9,612 nucleotides of DNA from Actinomycetes bacterium (lineage in GTDB: Bacteria; Actinomycetota; Acidimicrobiia; Spongiisociales; UBA5794), in assembly GCA_023336765.1 (NCBI GenBank), contig JAMBLL010000022.1, positions 1 to 9,612 on the forward strand, read 5' to 3'. The notes beneath the pieces were generated by a model. It saw only the letters and a program-made list of their open reading frames with translations. It was not told the origin of the DNA and searched no databases. Positions 1 to 6,884 of the stretch are shown one piece after another; position 1 is the stretch's first letter, and the number at the start of each line of letters is the position of its first letter. The position numbers and the translations under genes were made by a program.

Positions 1-66
1 GTGACGGAGGAAGAGATCGACACGGCATCCCAGATCATTCAAGATGCCGTGGCAGCAATCGACTGA
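1..66 (+). CDS. C-terminal end of an upstream gene, possibly a class III (beta-alanine/omega-amino acid) aminotransferase; partial
   Basis: The first 22 codons of the window are open in frame 1 and end in TGA at 64-66, 18 bp before hydA. The residues (VTEEEIDTASQIIQDAVAAID) form an acidic amphipathic helix. Class III PLP-dependent aminotransferases often end in such a 'TEEEID' helix. In reductive pyrimidine degradation a beta-alanine (or beta-aminoisobutyrate) aminotransferase supplies the semialdehyde used by the MmsA encoded two genes downstream, so the context fits. The initial GTG is an internal codon cut by the window edge, not a real start. Only 21 residues are visible and no catalytic residue is among them. 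That a gene ends here is fairly secure from spacing and frame; its identity is inference, and another helix-ended enzyme such as a ureidopropionase cannot be excluded. Confidence 0.45.
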   Translation: MTEEEIDTASQIIQDAVAAID

Positions 67-84
67 TCGACGAGAGGAACCTCA

Positions 85-1509
85 ATGAAGACACTCATCT
101 CAGGTGGGACCGTTATCACGGCCATCGACACGGTCAAGGCTGATGTGCTGATCGACGACGACACGATCATCGCCATCGGAGCCCCTGGCACCCACAACTG
201 GGCAGACGAGGCGGAGACGGTGATCGACGCCACGGACAAGTACGTCGTCCCCGGAGGGATCGACCCCCACACCCACATGGAACTGCCGTTCGGCGGGACG
301 TATGCGTCAGATACGTTCGAGTCGGGTACCACTGCCGCTGCATGGGGCGGTACAACGACGATCGTCGACTTCGCTGTACAGGTGAAGGGCGAGAGCCTCA
401 TCGATGGCTTCGATACGTGGATGGCCAAGGCCGCGGGGAACTGCGCGATCGACTACGGCTTCCACATGATCGCGGGAGACATCAACGAGCAGTCCCTCGC
501 GGATATGGACGTCCTGATCAACAGGGGATGCACGAGCTTCAAGCTGTTCATGGCGTATCCGGGCGTGTTCTACTCAGACGACGGTGAGATCTTCCGTGCC
601 ATGCAGAAGGCCGCGTCGAACGGGTCGATGATCATGATGCATGCCGAGAACGGCATGGTCATCGACATATTGAGGGAGCAAGCCCTCGAGAGAGGCGAGA
701 CGGACCCCGTCTACCACTCGTTGACGAGACCAGCTGCGACGGAGAGCGAAGCGGTTCACAGAGCCATCGTGCTTGCTGAACTTGCGGGAGCACACCTGTA
801 CGTGGTCCACATGTCTGCAAAAGAGGCGCTCGATGAGATCGCTGAGGCGCGCGACCGAGGACTCCCCGTCTTCGCCGAGACGTGCCCCCAGTATCTGTTC
901 CTCACTCTTGAGGAGCACCTAGCGTCGGAGGGATTCGAGGGAGCGAAGTACGTCTGCTCCACGCCGGTGCGCAAGGAGGCAGAAGGGCACCAGGAAGCGC
1001 TGTGGAGAGGACTCGAAACGAACGACCTCCAGGTTGTCTCCACGGACCACTGCCCGTTCTGCATGGATGACCATCCGGTACTCGGAACACAGAAACGCCT
1101 CGGCGTTGGTGACTTCACCAAGATCCCCAATGGGCTTCCAGGAGTCGAGGACAGGTTCCAACTGATCTACCACGGAGGGGTGGTCGAAGGCCGTATCAGC
1201 CTCAACCGCTGGATCGAACTGACGAGCACTGCCGCGGCAAAGCTGTTCGGGATGTATCCGAAAAAGGGCACGATCCAGGTCGGGTCCGACGCCGACATCG
1301 TCGTGTTCGATCCCGGTGTCAGCTGGACGAAGTCCGCTGCTGGGCACCATATGGATGTCGACTACTCGGCGTATGAGGGCAAGCACGTGCAGGGTCGGGT
1401 CGAGACCGTGCTCCTGCGAGGCAAGGTGATCATCGATGGTGATGAGTACCTTGGCGAGACCGGCGACGGGGAGTACATCGCACGTGACACGGTCTCGATC
1501 GACCACTGA
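85..1509 (+). CDS. hydA: Dihydropyrimidinase (D-hydantoinase family, cyclic amidohydrolase)
   Basis: This cytoplasmic metal-dependent enzyme hydrolyses the ring of 5,6-dihydrouracil or dihydrothymine to the N-carbamoyl beta-amino acid, the second step of reductive pyrimidine breakdown. The 474-residue length is normal for the family. Visible active-site residues are the metal pair H62 and H64 (DPHTH), K153 as the expected carboxylated bridging lysine (SFKLFMAYPG), Y158 five residues later, H186 (MMHAENG), H242 (VVHMSA) and D321 (STDHCPF). Substrate-backbone contacts of hydantoinases match S292 (CSTP) and N349 (IPNGLPGVEDR). The lysine and tyrosine together argue against allantoinase or dihydroorotase. 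The ATG at 85 follows an AGAGGA Shine-Dalgarno-like sequence at 73-78. It lies 18 bp after the upstream gene and 22 bp before mmsA. Related hydantoinases accept 5-substituted hydantoins, so specificity rests on the preTA and mmsA neighbours. Confidence 0.94.
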   Translation: MKTLISGGTVITAIDTVKADVLIDDDTIIAIGAPGTHNWADEAETVIDATDKYVVPGGIDPHTHMELPFGGTYASDTFESGTTAAAWGGTTTIVDFAVQVKGESLIDGFDTWMAKAAGNCAIDYGFHMIAGDINEQSLADMDVLINRGCTSFKLFMAYPGVFYSDDGEIFRAMQKAASNGSMIMMHAENGMVIDILREQALERGETDPVYHSLTRPAATESEAVHRAIVLAELAGAHLYVVHMSAKEALDEIAEARDRGLPVFAETCPQYLFLTLEEHLASEGFEGAKYVCSTPVRKEAEGHQEALWRGLETNDLQVVSTDHCPFCMDDHPVLGTQKRLGVGDFTKIPNGLPGVEDRFQLIYHGGVVEGRISLNRWIELTSTAAAKLFGMYPKKGTIQVGSDADIVVFDPGVSWTKSAAGHHMDVDYSAYEGKHVQGRVETVLLRGKVIIDGDEYLGETGDGEYIARDTVSIDH

Positions 1510-1519
1510 CCGACAAGCC

Positions 1520-1524
1520 AGGAG
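1520..1524 (+). promoter_or_regulatory. Ribosome binding site that fixes the GTG start of mmsA
   Basis: AGGAG lies 7 nt before the GTG at 1532. The reading frame is open further upstream to an ATG at 1436, but that start would overlap the last 74 bp of hydA and add 32 low-complexity Ser/Thr/Arg residues that the family does not have. From the GTG the protein begins KQINHIIGG, the normal beginning of methylmalonate-semialdehyde dehydrogenases. The SD position and the family N-terminus agree. Confidence 0.85.
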
Positions 1525-1531
1525 CAACAGC

Positions 1532-3019
1532 GTGAAACAGATCAACCACATCATCGGCGGCAGCGAGGTCGTATCCACCTCAGGCAGGACATCGCCGGTG
1601 TTCAATCCCGCAACAGGCGAGGTGACTGCTGAGGTGGGCCTTGGGACCGTCGAAGAAGTTGATCAGGCCGTTGCGGCTGCGGCTGCGGCCTTCGGGCCAT
1701 GGAGCGAAACATCGCTCGCCAAGCGCACGGCGATCATGTTCCGGTTCAGAGACCTCGTGGACAGATACAAAGAGGACATGGCTGGTCTGCTCACTGCGGA
1801 ACATGGCAAGGTGCTTTCGGACTCCCTCGGTGAGGTCCAGCGCGGCCTCGAGAACATCGAATACGCCACTGGTGTGTCAGAACATCTCAAAGGTGAGTTC
1901 TCCCAGGAGGCGTCGACGGGGATCGACGTGTATTCCGTACGCCAACCACTCGGCGTGGTTGCGGGCATATCGCCCTTCAACTTCCCGGCAATGGTCCCCA
2001 TGTGGATGTACCCGAACGCGATCGCGACGGGCAATACGTTCGTCCTCAAGCCGTCGGAGAAGAACCCGAGTGTGAACATGCTCGCAGCAGAACTTCTCGA
2101 CGAGGCGGGTCTGCCACATGGCGTGTTCAACGTCGTCCAGGGTGACAAGGTCGCCGTTGACCGTCTTCTCGAACATCCCGACGTTGCAGCGATTTCATTC
2201 GTTGGTTCGACGCCGATCGCACGTTACATATATACCACGGGCACGAACGCAGGGAAGCGTGTGCAGGCCCTCGGGGGAGCCAAGAATCATATGGTCGTGC
2301 TCCCTGATGCCGACATCGGACTTGCTGCGGACGCTGCGGTCAGTGCCGGGTACGGGTCGGCTGGCGAGCGATGCATGGCGATCTCGGTCGTTGTGGCGGT
2401 GGGGTCCTCAGCAGACCCGCTGGTGGCAGCGATCGAGGAGCGAATACCAGGTCTCGCAGTGGGGGCAGGTACGGACGCCGATTCCCAGATGGGGCCGGTG
2501 ATCACGGCGGAGCACCGCGACCGAATAGCTGCGTTCGTCGAGGGTGCCCCCTCCGAGGGCGCAACGGTCGTCGTTGATGGCACCTCCCAGACCTTCGAGG
2601 GCGACGGTTTCTTCATAGCGCCTTCGCTCATCGACAATGTCACACCTGAAATGGCCTGCTATCGGCAGGAGATCTTCGGGCCAGTGCTCAACGTCGTGCG
2701 TGTCGACACGTACGATGAAGCGATCGAGTTGATCGCAGCGAATCCGTTCGGCAACGGCACGGCGATCTTCACGCGTGACGGGGGAGCAGCGCGCCGATTC
2801 CAGATCGATGTCGACGCTGGCATGGTGGGTATCAACGTACCTGTACCGGTTCCCGTTGCGTACTACAGCTTCGGTGGATGGGGGGACTCCCTGTTCGGGG
2901 GCGTGCATGCGTACGGCCCTGAGGGAATCAACTTCTACACGAAAGCTAAGGTCATCACGAGCAGGTGGCCGGACCCGGCAACGAGTTCCATCGATCTCGG
3001 GTTCCCCCAGAACATATAG
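1532..3019 (+). CDS. mmsA: CoA-acylating (methyl)malonate-semialdehyde dehydrogenase
   Basis: This aldehyde dehydrogenase superfamily enzyme oxidises malonate or methylmalonate semialdehyde with NAD+ and CoA and releases CO2, giving acetyl-CoA or propionyl-CoA. From the GTG start it has 495 residues, typical of MmsA/IolA. The catalytic cysteine is C281 (GERCMAISV), and the oxyanion-hole asparagine is N150 (SPFNFP). The general-base glutamate of hydrolytic ALDHs is absent: the matching LGGAKNHMVV stretch (247-256) has Asn252, a hallmark of the CoA-acylating branch. R104 (EVQRGLE) and R280 (next to C281) match the two arginines reported to bind the substrate carboxylate in Bacillus IolA. The RQEIFGPV motif (378-385) and the C-terminal YGPEGINFYTK block are also present. 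It sits between hydA and the transporter. Here it would finish beta-alanine and beta-aminoisobutyrate breakdown, although the family also serves valine and inositol catabolism. Confidence 0.93.
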   Translation: MKQINHIIGGSEVVSTSGRTSPVFNPATGEVTAEVGLGTVEEVDQAVAAAAAAFGPWSETSLAKRTAIMFRFRDLVDRYKEDMAGLLTAEHGKVLSDSLGEVQRGLENIEYATGVSEHLKGEFSQEASTGIDVYSVRQPLGVVAGISPFNFPAMVPMWMYPNAIATGNTFVLKPSEKNPSVNMLAAELLDEAGLPHGVFNVVQGDKVAVDRLLEHPDVAAISFVGSTPIARYIYTTGTNAGKRVQALGGAKNHMVVLPDADIGLAADAAVSAGYGSAGERCMAISVVVAVGSSADPLVAAIEERIPGLAVGAGTDADSQMGPVITAEHRDRIAAFVEGAPSEGATVVVDGTSQTFEGDGFFIAPSLIDNVTPEMACYRQEIFGPVLNVVRVDTYDEAIELIAANPFGNGTAIFTRDGGAARRFQIDVDAGMVGINVPVPVPVAYYSFGGWGDSLFGGVHAYGPEGINFYTKAKVITSRWPDPATSSIDLGFPQNI

Positions 3020-3068
3020 AGCCAGACAGGGACAGTACCGCTGAGGCAAAGGTGGACGGGTCAGCCAG
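3020..3068 (+). promoter_or_regulatory. 49-bp mmsA-permease gap with a weak, distant ribosome binding site
   Basis: The spacer holds no obvious terminator, promoter or inverted repeat. The best purine-rich stretch is AGGTGG at 3050-3055, 13 nt before the ATG, which is longer than the 5-10 nt of the other genes here. An in-frame TGA at 3042-3044 prevents upstream extension of the permease. The first transporter subunit may therefore be translated less efficiently than its neighbours; this is inference from spacing only. Confidence 0.4.
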
Positions 3069-4013
3069 ATGACGATACGTGAAGAGATCGCCTTCGGGGT
3101 GACCAAATACGAACGGAGAGAGGCCAGGAAGCGCTTCGTTCGTAAGATCGCCGTGTTCGGTGTGTTCCTCGTCGTGCTGGGCCTGGCATACACCGGATAC
3201 AAGGCGTTCGGGCAGTCGATCGATGATGCGCAAACGGACTGGCCAGTCGTCGGTGCCGTCATGCCGCGCACCGACGATCTCACGATGCCGCCGTTATCAG
3301 CGATCCTCGCCGAATTCGGGCAACCCCCACAGCGCAACTCGAGCAAGCCCCTGGGTGTCTTCATCGCAGAGGCGAGTCTGTTCACGTTTCGAGAGGCCGC
3401 ACTCGGGTTCTTCATGGGTGTTGTGCTCGGCCTTGGCATTGCGGTGGTGATGCTGCGCTCCCGGTGGCTCGAACGGGGGTTATCCCCGTATCTTGTGGCA
3501 TCCCAAACGATCCCACTCGTCGCGATCGCACCGATTATCGTCATCTGGGGGTCGAACTCGATGGGGTGGCTCCCGTTCGAATGGAAGACGTGGATGTCCG
3601 TTGCGATCATCGCCACCTACCTGACATTCTTCCCCGTTGCCATGAACGGGATCAAGGGTCTTCAATCCGCAGATCCCGCAGCGCTCGAACTGATGCGGTC
3701 CTATGCAGCAACGCGACGTCAGACGTTGATCAGGCTGCAGTTCCCGTCATCCGTCCCGTTTCTGTTCGCCGCGTTCAAGATCGCCGCGACGGCAGCCATC
3801 GTCGGGGCGATCGTCGGTGAGATATCGGGCGGGGTCAGAGGAGGCCTTGGCAGGCTGATTCTAGACTTCGCAAGCAGGTATACCACGGGCCCCGAACGTC
3901 TCTACGCCACGGTCATCGGGTCAGCGGTTCTCGGGATCATCGCCGTAGGCCTTGTGCTACTCGCTGAGTACATCGTCCTTTCGAAACGGAGAGCGGAGGC
4001 ACATACTCCATGA
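3069..4013 (+). CDS. ABC transporter permease 1 (SsuC/TauC/ThiX-type, BPD_transp_1)
   Basis: This inner-membrane subunit of a type I ABC importer has 314 residues. Hydrophobic segments lie near 28-46, 104-128, 139-160, 176-194, 232-250 and 279-302, giving about six membrane passes. A charged cytoplasmic N-terminus (2-26) and a roughly 55-residue external segment (47-102) make it longer than its partner permease. The cytoplasmic EAA loop that docks on the ATPase is at about 207-230 (ELMRSYAATRR then FPSSVP); the usual glycine of this motif is alanine (A213). The ATG at 3069 has only a distant AGGTGG at 3050-3055 (13-nt spacer), and the in-frame TGA at 3042-3044 rules out an earlier start. An in-frame GTG at 3099 is a less likely alternative. 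The stop overlaps the ATPase start by 4 bp. The substrate is inferred from context to be a pyrimidine. Confidence 0.88.
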   Translation: MTIREEIAFGVTKYERREARKRFVRKIAVFGVFLVVLGLAYTGYKAFGQSIDDAQTDWPVVGAVMPRTDDLTMPPLSAILAEFGQPPQRNSSKPLGVFIAEASLFTFREAALGFFMGVVLGLGIAVVMLRSRWLERGLSPYLVASQTIPLVAIAPIIVIWGSNSMGWLPFEWKTWMSVAIIATYLTFFPVAMNGIKGLQSADPAALELMRSYAATRRQTLIRLQFPSSVPFLFAAFKIAATAAIVGAIVGEISGGVRGGLGRLILDFASRYTTGPERLYATVIGSAVLGIIAVGLVLLAEYIVLSKRRAEAHTP

Positions 4014-4801
4014 CTGACAAACCGGCATGTGCCGTTGAGGTGTCACAGGTGACGAAGGTGTTCAACGTGGGGAAGCCGAATCAGGTCAAGGCTCTCGACG
4101 ACATCGACCTGACGGTGTCTGACGGTGCATTCGTCTCTCTCATCGGACCGTCTGGATGTGGGAAGTCAACGCTCCTGCGACTCATTGCGGCACTGACCCA
4201 TCCGAGCGAGGGCACGGTGTGTGTCAACGACAAAAGCGCAGATCAGGCACGTCTCGACAGGGACTACGGCATGGCCTTTCAGACATCAGCGTTGTTCAAG
4301 TGGCGCACCATCACGGACAACATCGAACTGCCGCTCCAACTGATGGGATGGTCGAGATCGCAGCGCAAGGAAAGGGTCGCAGAGATGCTCGACCTGGTCA
4401 AACTCTCCGAGTTCGGGGATCACTATCCCAACGAACTGTCAGGGGGCATGCGCCAGCGTGTTGCGATCGCACGGGCGCTGTCCTTTCGGCCGTCTCTGCT
4501 CTTGATGGATGAACCGTTCGGCGCGCTCGACGAGATGACGAGAGAGCACATGCAAACCGAATTGCTCGAGATCTGGAACAGAACCGGCAAGACGGTCGTC
4601 TTCGTGACGCACTCGATTCCTGAAGCTGTGTTCTTGTCCCAGCGTGTGATCGTCATGTCACCTCGCCCTGGGAGGATCGCATCAGACATCAGTGTTGATA
4701 TCGGGGAGCGGGTATTCGAGACAAGGGAGTCGCCTGAGTTCTTCGCAAAGGTCACCGAGGTGCGTGAGGCTCTACGTTTCGACCACGGAGCAGATGAATG
4801 A
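4010..4801 (+). CDS. ABC transporter ATP-binding protein (SsuB/TauB/ThiZ-type)
   Basis: This cytoplasmic ATPase powers the importer. The 263 residues contain the complete nucleotide-binding set: Walker A GPSGCGKST (46-54), Q-loop Q91 (MAFQTSALFKWRT), ABC signature LSGGM (143-147), Walker B LLLMDEP (163-169, catalytic E168), D-loop GALD (171-174) and H-loop H201 (FVTHSIPEA). The WRT just after the Q-loop and the EMTREHMQ stretch are typical of the nitrate/sulfonate/taurine/HMP importer ATPases, which pair with NMT1/THI5-like binding proteins. The ATG overlaps the stop of permease 1 (ATGA, 4010-4013), and its own stop overlaps the start of permease 2 in the same way, so translation is probably coupled. 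GGAGG at 3995-3999 serves as the Shine-Dalgarno sequence. All motifs appear intact, so a functional ATPase is expected; it tells nothing about substrate. Confidence 0.95.
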   Translation: MTDKPACAVEVSQVTKVFNVGKPNQVKALDDIDLTVSDGAFVSLIGPSGCGKSTLLRLIAALTHPSEGTVCVNDKSADQARLDRDYGMAFQTSALFKWRTITDNIELPLQLMGWSRSQRKERVAEMLDLVKLSEFGDHYPNELSGGMRQRVAIARALSFRPSLLLMDEPFGALDEMTREHMQTELLEIWNRTGKTVVFVTHSIPEAVFLSQRVIVMSPRPGRIASDISVDIGERVFETRESPEFFAKVTEVREALRFDHGADE

Positions 4802-5577
4802 TGGCGAGGTTGTTGCGAGCCGTGGGACCTGCGTTGATCATCGGCATCGGAGGTCTTGTCCTGTGGGAGGTCAGCTTTGCCATCCTCCAACCGGAAGGGT
4901 TCGTGTTGCCCGCTCCGAGCGAGATTGTGGCGGCGTTTGTTGAGAACAGCGATGAGATCTGGGCGGCCACGAAGAACACCGGGTACATCGTTATCACGGG
5001 ACTCATCGGCGGCGTTGCGCTCGGAGTGTTGTGGGCACTTCTCGTATCGAGGTTCCGCACGGCGAACGAAACCCTGACGCCATTGTCGATCGCGCTCAAC
5101 GCGATACCGATCATCGCTCTCGCTCCGATCTTCAACGCATGGTTCGGGCTGTTGTCCCCAGTATCGAACCAGTCGATCGTCGTGATCCTGGTGTTCTTCC
5201 CTGTGTTCATCAACACAACGAAGGGTCTGACCGAGGTTCAGCCCGATGAGATCGAACTGATGCGATCCTACGCAGCGTCCACGTGGGATGTATCGAGGAT
5301 GGTCCGCGTCCCGAACGCGCTGCCGTACTTCTTCACATCGCTCAAGATCGCATCCTCACTTGCCGTGATTGGAGCGATCGTTGCTGAGTACTTCGGTGGC
5401 CGCCAGGATGCCCTCGGGCCGCTTATCGTCCAGAACGCAGGATTAACGAGGTACGCAGATGCCTGGGCAGCGGTATTGGCCGGCAGCATGCTCGGTATTG
5501 TGCTATATCTCCTGAGTGGAATTTTCGAACGTGCGTCCATGCCATGGGAGCACGCCGCGGAAACAGCAGGGTCGTAA
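4798..5577 (+). CDS. ABC transporter permease 2 (SsuC/TauC/ThiX-type, BPD_transp_1)
   Basis: This is the second membrane subunit of the importer, with 259 residues. Hydrophobic segments lie near 9-30, 62-85, 94-113, 127-141, 185-208 and 223-245. After TM1 comes the FVLPAPSEIVAAF segment (35-47) that typifies this permease family. The EAA loop is at 153-176 (ELMRSYAASTW then VPNALP), with alanine A159 where glycine is usual, exactly as in permease 1. Shared stretches such as ELMRSYAA, IGAIV/VGAIV and FKIA/LKIA show the two permeases are paralogues that probably form a heterodimer. Two ATG codons stand in tandem at 4798 and 4801. The first overlaps the ATPase stop and lies 7 nt after GGAG (4787-4790), so it was chosen; the difference is one residue. 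The binding-protein gene follows after 36 bp. Confidence 0.91.
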   Translation: MMARLLRAVGPALIIGIGGLVLWEVSFAILQPEGFVLPAPSEIVAAFVENSDEIWAATKNTGYIVITGLIGGVALGVLWALLVSRFRTANETLTPLSIALNAIPIIALAPIFNAWFGLLSPVSNQSIVVILVFFPVFINTTKGLTEVQPDEIELMRSYAASTWDVSRMVRVPNALPYFFTSLKIASSLAVIGAIVAEYFGGRQDALGPLIVQNAGLTRYADAWAAVLAGSMLGIVLYLLSGIFERASMPWEHAAETAGS

Positions 5578-5613
5578 CCCTGAAAGTAGAAATGAAATGA
5601 GACGGAGGACTCA

Positions 5614-6795
5614 ATGGGGAAAAACAAGAAGACGGGTATAACGCGATGGCTCCTGATGCTGGCCGTGCTGGCGCTGGTAGCGGCTGCGTGTAGTTCGAGC
5701 GATGATTCGGGATCTACCGAGACGACCGCAGCGGCGGCTGCGACAGAGACCACAGCGGCCAGCGACGTCGCCACACAGGACCTGAGGCCCGTCAAGTTAC
5801 AGTTGCAGTGGTTCACGCAGGCGCAGTTCGCTGGATACTTCGCGGCGTTGGATCAGGGCTTCTACGCAGCCGCTGGCCTTGATGTTGAGATCCTCGAGGG
5901 AGGCGTCGACATCGTACCAGCAACAGTGCTCGACTCTGGTGCGGCAGACTTTGCGATCTCGTGGGTTCCTCGTGGCCTCGTGCCGCGTGAAGAGGGCCTG
6001 AACATTACGAATATCTCTCAGGTATTCCAGCGATCGGCAACACTTCAGGTCTCGTTTGTCGACAGCGGCATCAGCAAGACTGAAGACCTTGCAGGCAAGA
6101 CCGTAGGCAACTGGGGCTTCGGGAATGAGTTCGAGTTGCTCGCAGGGTTGCGCGCCTCAGGCCTCGATCCCGATACTGACGTGACCCTTGTCCAGCAGCA
6201 GTTCGACATGCTTGCTCTGATCAGCGGTGACATCGATGCTGCCCAGGCCATGATCTACAACGAGTACGCACAGGTCCTCGAGACTGTCAACCCTGACACG
6301 GGTGAGCTGTTCCAACCTGAGGATCTTGCGATCATCGATTGGAATGACGTGGGGACCGCGATGCTCCAGGATGCCATCTGGGCCGATGCGGACAAGCTCG
6401 AATCCGACGAGGAGTACAAGGCAACGGCGGTGGCCTTCGTTGAAGCGTCATTGCGTGGCTGGGCGTTCTGTCGTGATGAGTTCGACGCATGTGTCGACAT
6501 CGTGCTCGCTGCTGGCCCAACGCTCGGTGAGTCCCACCAGGCGTGGCAGCTCAACGAGATCAACAATCTGATCTGGCCTTCACCTCAGGGTGTCGGCACG
6601 ATGGACTCTGAACTGTGGGATCAGACGGTCGAGGTCGCCGTATCTGAGGGCATCCTTGCTGACCAGCCAACGGACGGTGCGTTCGTCACGGATATCACGA
6701 CGCTGGCTCAGGCGAACCTGGCTGCGAGAGGCATCGATATCCAGGGTACGGATTGGACACCCAAGACCATCGAACTGCTCGAGGGCGGCGAGTAG
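5614..6795 (+). CDS. Substrate-binding lipoprotein of the importer, NMT1/THI5-like (probable pyrimidine ABC transporter)
   Basis: This extracytoplasmic ligand-binding protein has 393 residues. The N-terminus is a lipoprotein signal: basic GKNKK, hydrophobic WLLMLAVLALVAA, then AAAC with C26 as the probable lipidated cysteine. A flexible Ser/Asp/Thr/Ala linker runs from 27 to about 55. The mature domain opens with KLQLQWFTQAQFAGYFAALD (61-80) and continues GFYAAAGLDVEILEGG (82-97), the pattern of NMT1/THI5-like proteins such as ThiY, which bind pyrimidine-type thiamin precursors. Later landmarks are GDIDAAQAMIYNEY (205-218) and a Cys pair, C286 and C293, that could form a disulfide. Strong SD GGAGG at 5604-5608 precedes the ATG by 5 nt. 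Lying between transporter genes and preTA, it probably binds uracil, thymine or a related pyrimidine. Family members also bind riboflavin or sulfonates, so the ligand is inferred. Confidence 0.88.
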   Translation: MGKNKKTGITRWLLMLAVLALVAAACSSSDDSGSTETTAAAAATETTAASDVATQDLRPVKLQLQWFTQAQFAGYFAALDQGFYAAAGLDVEILEGGVDIVPATVLDSGAADFAISWVPRGLVPREEGLNITNISQVFQRSATLQVSFVDSGISKTEDLAGKTVGNWGFGNEFELLAGLRASGLDPDTDVTLVQQQFDMLALISGDIDAAQAMIYNEYAQVLETVNPDTGELFQPEDLAIIDWNDVGTAMLQDAIWADADKLESDEEYKATAVAFVEASLRGWAFCRDEFDACVDIVLAAGPTLGESHQAWQLNEINNLIWPSPQGVGTMDSELWDQTVEVAVSEGILADQPTDGAFVTDITTLAQANLAARGIDIQGTDWTPKTIELLEGGE

Positions 6796-6808
6796 AGTCG
6801 CTATCCGA

Positions 6809-6860
6809 GGACTTTGGCGTCCAGAGGCGCAACATATTGCGGCTCTGGACGCCAAAGGCC
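6809..6860. repeat. Long intercistronic inverted repeat / hairpin between the binding protein and preT
   Basis: A 15-bp perfect inverted repeat pairs CTTTGGCGTCCAGAG (6812-6826) with CTCTGGACGCCAAAG (6843-6857). Inside it, after one G-G mismatch (6827/6842), five more pairs form (CGCAA 6828-6832 with TTGCG 6837-6841) around a CATA loop (6833-6836). Outside it, after an A-G mismatch (6811/6858), GG 6809-6810 pairs with CC 6859-6860. The total is 22 pairs in 52 nt. No T-run follows, so it is not a classical intrinsic terminator. It begins 14 nt after the binding-protein stop and ends 10 nt before the preT ribosome binding site. It could protect upstream mRNA, attenuate read-through, act as an operator, or be a dispersed REP-like element; the structure is certain, the role is not. 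Confidence 0.9.
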
Positions 6861-6870
6861 ATGTAAGAAG

Positions 6871-6878
6871 AGGAGGGG
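6871..6878 (+). promoter_or_regulatory. Strong ribosome binding site of preT
   Basis: AGGAGGGG lies 6 nt before the preT ATG at 6885 and starts 10 nt after the base of the intercistronic hairpin. It is the strongest Shine-Dalgarno-like match in the window. This suggests that preT is translated efficiently on its own rather than by coupling to the binding-protein gene 89 bp upstream. Confidence 0.75.
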
Positions 6879-6884
6879 ACCTGC

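Noticed and set aside
1436..1531. Extended ATG start for mmsA inside hydA
   Set aside because: It would overlap hydA by 74 bp and add 32 low-complexity residues absent from the family. The GTG at 1532 has a well-spaced AGGAG and gives the usual N-terminus.
1672..1692. Short GCGGCT-type repeat in mmsA as a repeat element
   Set aside because: It encodes an alanine-rich helix (AVAAAAAAFG) at a position where the family is naturally alanine-rich, so it is ordinary coding sequence.
2408..3616. 402-codon minus-strand frame spanning mmsA, the gap and permease 1
   Set aside because: It crosses two well-supported plus-strand genes and is rich in Arg, His and Asp with no domain pattern, as expected of a shadow frame.
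6809..6860. Classical Rho-independent terminator
   Set aside because: The stem is long and strong, but no T-tract follows (GCCATGTAAGAAG), and the same-pathway preTA genes start 25 nt later. Some actinobacterial terminators lack U-tracts, so partial termination remains possible but is not claimed.
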